A DNA stretch of 43,877 nucleotides, from positions 1-43,877 of the forward strand of contig JAIEQF010000011.1 in assembly GCA_019747895.1 (NCBI GenBank). The letters run 5' to 3'. Shown one piece after another: positions 41,263-43,877 of the stretch (position 1 is the stretch's first letter; the number at the start of each line of letters is the position of its first letter). Origin of the DNA: Chthoniobacterales bacterium (GTDB lineage: Bacteria > Verrucomicrobiota > Verrucomicrobiia > Chthoniobacterales > UBA6821). The translations under genes were made by a program, and so were the position numbers. The notes below the pieces were generated by a model. The model had not been told where the DNA came from, did not search any database, and was given only the letters and a program-made list of their open reading frames with translations.

Positions 41263-43122
41263 ATGGACGTAAACAACTCTACTTTTCTACCCACTGCATT
41301 TGATCTTAATCAAATTTCTTCCGATTCAAACAATTCTTCTGGTTCCACAGAAAAGCCTTCTTCCCAAGGGCAGGGAACAGGAGGAGGCCCCACTGTTTCA
41401 ACAGGTGGAGGCCCCAGTGCCTATGCCTCTTTACAGGGAGCACAGGGACAGACAGGAACTGCTGCTGGTCAAAATATCAATGCCACGACATTAGGCCAAG
41501 CTCTAGGAGCCACTCAAGACTCAACTACCAACTCAAGCTTATCAGGAGTTATTACTGATGGCCAAGATGGCACTACTGGAGGTTCTCTAATAGCAGATAT
41601 AGGATTGAGTGCCGACCAACAAGTTGCTCCTCAAGGTGGTCCTAAAGGTCGTAAAAGCTCTGATACAGGTTCAGGTGGTCAATCAGAACAAGGTCAAGTC
41701 TATATTCCTAGCGCTGCTGCCTCATTGCAACAAGGACTAAGCGGACCATCATCAGCAGGTTCAACAATGTCAAGTAAAGACATTTCAACCTTTACTCTCA
41801 AAGTAGATCCTACCACCACTTCTGACACTTCGACGACTGACTCATCAACTACTGATGTAAATGGAGCGCCAGCAATACCTAATGTTTACGAGATGGTTGA
41901 GGAATCTACGAGCATTGGATCGCAGTTACAAGAAGACCAAGTATCACAAATGGTCGCTTCTTCCAATGCCCAGAATACAATATTGTCTCAAGATTATAGC
42001 AAGCAAATCACTGATATTAACAATTATATTAAAGCTCAAAATAGTTCTAACAGCAAAAGTAAAGCTGCCCAGGCCTTTAGTTGGGTTGTTAATATTGCTA
42101 TGGTTGCAGTTGGCACTCTAACAGCTGACCCTTTGCTAATTGCAGCTGGAATTGCTGGTTGCATCATGACTGCTGATCCAAAAATTGTTTCTGGACTCTC
42201 CTCGGACTTACAAAAAATGTTTCCCGGCTTGCCTCCAGAGGTTGCTAATATAATGTCAACCTTGATTATTGTAGCTGCAGCATCAGTTGGAACCTGCGGT
42301 GTCGGTGCCATTGGAGAAGGAGCCATGGAAGCAGGTTCTGAAGCTGCTATCGCTGCTACTGACTCTGGTGCTGAAGCCGGAGCTGAAACTGGAACTGATG
42401 CTTCTACTGATGCTACTACTAGCAATGCAGAAAAGGCTGCTGCAAAAAAGACCGCTAATAATACTGCAGAAACTGCTATTAAAAACCCTATTAACTACAC
42501 ACAAACCGCCAAAGCGCTCGGCACTTCAGAAGGACGGAGTGCTTTTATGGAAGGTGCAATGAGAGGTGCTGGAAAAACAATTACTGAAGCTCCTGCTAAG
42601 ATAGCTAGCTCCATTGCTAAAACCCCAGAAGCGATGGCTAACAGTGCAAGAAGCCTCTATCAGTGTGCTAGCAGAATGGCTGAACAATGCAGGTCTCTTG
42701 GATCAACAGGATTGTTTGAAGCTAGTGAAGCAGGCGCTGAAGCTGGTGCTGCTGCAGGAGAAAGTGTCAGTATGTCTGAAAAAGCTATTACACAATTGAA
42801 ATCAATCGCTAGCAGTTTAACTAATGATCCATTAAAAATGGTTCACATCACAGCTGATCTCACAATGGCTGCCCTTTCAGCCACTGGAGCGGTCGAGAAC
42901 TATAATGCTACCGTGCTAAAAGGAAAGGCCGAAAAAGACGAGGCTACTGTACTCAACTCTCAAGCAACAACGACAGCTTTGACTGCTTCAATTAGTCTTT
43001 CTAATACTCAAATTCAAGAAGTCTTAGATGATATGAATGGCGATGTTGCAGGCGCAGGTCAGGTCCTAGCACAAATGAGCCAATTAAGCTCAGATACTCT
43101 AGGTCAATTGCATGGTGCTTAA
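41263..43122 (+). CDS. sctE: T3SS hydrophobic translocator SctE (YopB/IpaB-like)
   Basis: A 619-residue protein. The first ~200 residues are Gly/Ser/Thr/Gln-rich and probably disordered. A coiled segment (about 235-265) is followed by hydrophobic stretches near residues 268-306 and 325-350 (ANIMSTLIIVAAASVGTCGVGAIGEG), the layout of translocators that insert in host membranes. An Ala/Glu-rich helical region and a C-terminal coiled coil follow. Its chaperone is encoded just upstream. The repeated AEAGAETGTDA-like composition is unusual. A second, smaller translocator (SctB/YopD) is not seen in the window. Confidence 0.78.
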   Translation: MDVNNSTFLPTAFDLNQISSDSNNSSGSTEKPSSQGQGTGGGPTVSTGGGPSAYASLQGAQGQTGTAAGQNINATTLGQALGATQDSTTNSSLSGVITDGQDGTTGGSLIADIGLSADQQVAPQGGPKGRKSSDTGSGGQSEQGQVYIPSAAASLQQGLSGPSSAGSTMSSKDISTFTLKVDPTTTSDTSTTDSSTTDVNGAPAIPNVYEMVEESTSIGSQLQEDQVSQMVASSNAQNTILSQDYSKQITDINNYIKAQNSSNSKSKAAQAFSWVVNIAMVAVGTLTADPLLIAAGIAGCIMTADPKIVSGLSSDLQKMFPGLPPEVANIMSTLIIVAAASVGTCGVGAIGEGAMEAGSEAAIAATDSGAEAGAETGTDASTDATTSNAEKAAAKKTANNTAETAIKNPINYTQTAKALGTSEGRSAFMEGAMRGAGKTITEAPAKIASSIAKTPEAMANSARSLYQCASRMAEQCRSLGSTGLFEASEAGAEAGAAAGESVSMSEKAITQLKSIASSLTNDPLKMVHITADLTMAALSATGAVENYNATVLKGKAEKDEATVLNSQATTTALTASISLSNTQIQEVLDDMNGDVAGAGQVLAQMSQLSSDTLGQLHGA

Positions 43123-43305
43123 TCTTTATCTAGAACTTTTCAAAAAAAATAACTTTTTGGAAAGCTCTAAGTTTAACAAGATACAGGCCATAGGAAAGAT
43201 GCTTCACCTGCAACCTTTAGCTTGTCGTTTTTTTCCTAGCAAATTTGACCTCATCAAGTAAAAACAAGAATTTGTTTTTAAAAACCGTTCATTTTAGAAC
43301 AAATC
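43123..43305. other. Short gap with leader shared with the gene starting at 33137
   Basis: No gene. A partial family G sequence (CACCTGCAACCTTTAGC, near 43206) may be a relic. The last 23 bp before the ATG at 43306 (AACCGTTCATTTTAGAAC followed by AAATC) resemble the leader of the hypothetical gene starting at 33137. Confidence 0.45.
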
Positions 43306-43737
43306 ATGGCTACTGCATTATCAGTCAGTAACTCTCCTTTTACTGAACTCGCTGGTTTTTTAGCCAATCGCTACCAACTCCCAGCGGAAGAAATTCGCCC
43401 TCCTTTATTGGAGCTCGTTATTGATAGTGCCGTAACGTTGGAACTTCAAGAAGAGGGTTCTCAGATCTATCTGGTCGGAGTTGTCGTAGAGCCACTTCTC
43501 ATCCATGAAGAATATGAGGCGATGTATTTATTAAAGGTAGCCAGTAGCCGTTTAGGATTAACAGAGGGGACATTATCGTGGGATGAAGAACAAAAACGAA
43601 TTGTTTTTTGGCTAGAAGTAACCTCTTATACTCGAGAAACTGAATTCAATAATCACTTGAATCTTTTTCTGAACCATCTCGATACTTGGATCAAACTTGT
43701 TCCTCCTTCACCTGCGGCATATAGTCAAATTACTTAG
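43306..43737 (+). CDS. T3SS class I chaperone, CesT-like
   Basis: A 143-residue protein with the alpha-beta pattern of CesT/SycE chaperones: an N-terminal helix (FTELAGFLANRYQLPAEEI), strands ending in LVIDSAVTLELQEEGSQIYLVGVV, a middle helix, WDEEQKRIVFWLEVT strands and a long C-terminal helix (EFNNHLNLFLNHLDTWIKLV). Such proteins bind effectors or translocators. It follows the SctE gene by 183 bp; its substrate may be encoded beyond the window. Confidence 0.7.
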   Translation: MATALSVSNSPFTELAGFLANRYQLPAEEIRPPLLELVIDSAVTLELQEEGSQIYLVGVVVEPLLIHEEYEAMYLLKVASSRLGLTEGTLSWDEEQKRIVFWLEVTSYTRETEFNNHLNLFLNHLDTWIKLVPPSPAAYSQIT

Positions 43738-43740
43738 AAC

Positions 43741-43793
43741 TTACAGGGAAGAACGCAGGAATTTTTAGGAAAAGACTGCGTTCTTCCCTGTAA
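43741..43793. terminator. 18-bp perfect inverted repeat, likely terminator or repeat end
   Basis: TTACAGGGAAGAACGCAG (43741-43758) is repeated in perfect inverted form at 43776-43793 with a 17-base loop, starting 4 bp after the chaperone stop codon. It is followed by TTTCTAA rather than a strong T-run, so a bidirectional terminator is likely but not certain. Confidence 0.6.
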
Positions 43794-43877
43794 TTTCTAA
43801 CTAGAGCCTGTCCCAAAGCCCTCAGTTTTTTTAGCGTTTTCAAAAGCGGGTCAAAACGGCCCAATTTCGCAACGGTG

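Noticed and set aside
43306-43737. Considered as the missing second translocator SctB/YopD
   Set aside because: Too short, no hydrophobic segment, and has the CesT-type chaperone pattern.

Overview
The window is AT-rich bacterial chromosome carrying a nearly complete Ysc-family (Yersinia/Pseudomonas-like) type III secretion system (T3SS). The Ysc-type gene order, an OprB-family porin, a metal ABC transporter, an FHA-domain SctD and pervasive intergenic repeats suggest a Gram-negative bacterium, perhaps of the PVC group (Chlamydiae/Verrucomicrobia-like). No rRNA is present, so the taxonomic assignment is weak. Very few genes have a recognisable Shine-Dalgarno sequence.

Layout. 1-76: 3'-truncated tRNA-Ser(UGA) on the minus strand. 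225-1541: OprB-like porin whose start codon lies inside a long hairpin. 1658-4155: znuA-znuC-znuB-type metal ABC operon with a Fur/Zur-like palindrome at the start of the binding protein. 4229-4489: candidate SctE (YscE-like) needle co-chaperone. 4569-11193: two large exported proteins, a subtilisin-domain protein and a coiled-coil protein. 11615-30077 (minus strand): sctJ-K-L-N-O-P-Q-R-S-T-U, an unrecognised gene, a stand-alone SpoA-domain gene, then sctW, a SycN-like chaperone, sctX, sctY, sctV and sctD. 30106-31379: two small genes starting in a 188-bp palindrome. 31401-32765: trigger factor. 32787-36611: an unknown gene, then a three-gene glycan-like set including a degenerate WbdD-like methyltransferase/kinase and a GT34-type glycosyltransferase. 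37005-43737 (plus strand): two sctF needle paralogues, an SctG-like chaperone, an SctH-position gene, sctI, an LcrG-like gene, a putative tip protein in the LcrV position, an LcrH/SycD chaperone, an SctE-type (YopB-like) translocator and a CesT-like chaperone.

Together the T3SS genes supply the export gate (R,S,T,U,V), ATPase complex (N,L,O), cytoplasmic ring (Q, the extra SpoA protein, K), inner-membrane rings (D,J), ruler (P), gatekeeper (W with X, Y and the SycN-like protein), needle and rod (F,F,I with chaperones E and G), tip and one translocator. The secretin SctC and a clear second translocator SctB/YopD are not in the window.

The most unusual non-coding feature is a set of intergenic elements built from 7-bp (sometimes 8-bp) repeat arrays placed in inverted orientation around an AT-rich core. 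At least five unrelated repeat sequences share this architecture. The arrays often end within about 20 bp of a start codon, and several share a conserved A-rich tail, so the arrays look like exchangeable ends on a common scaffold.
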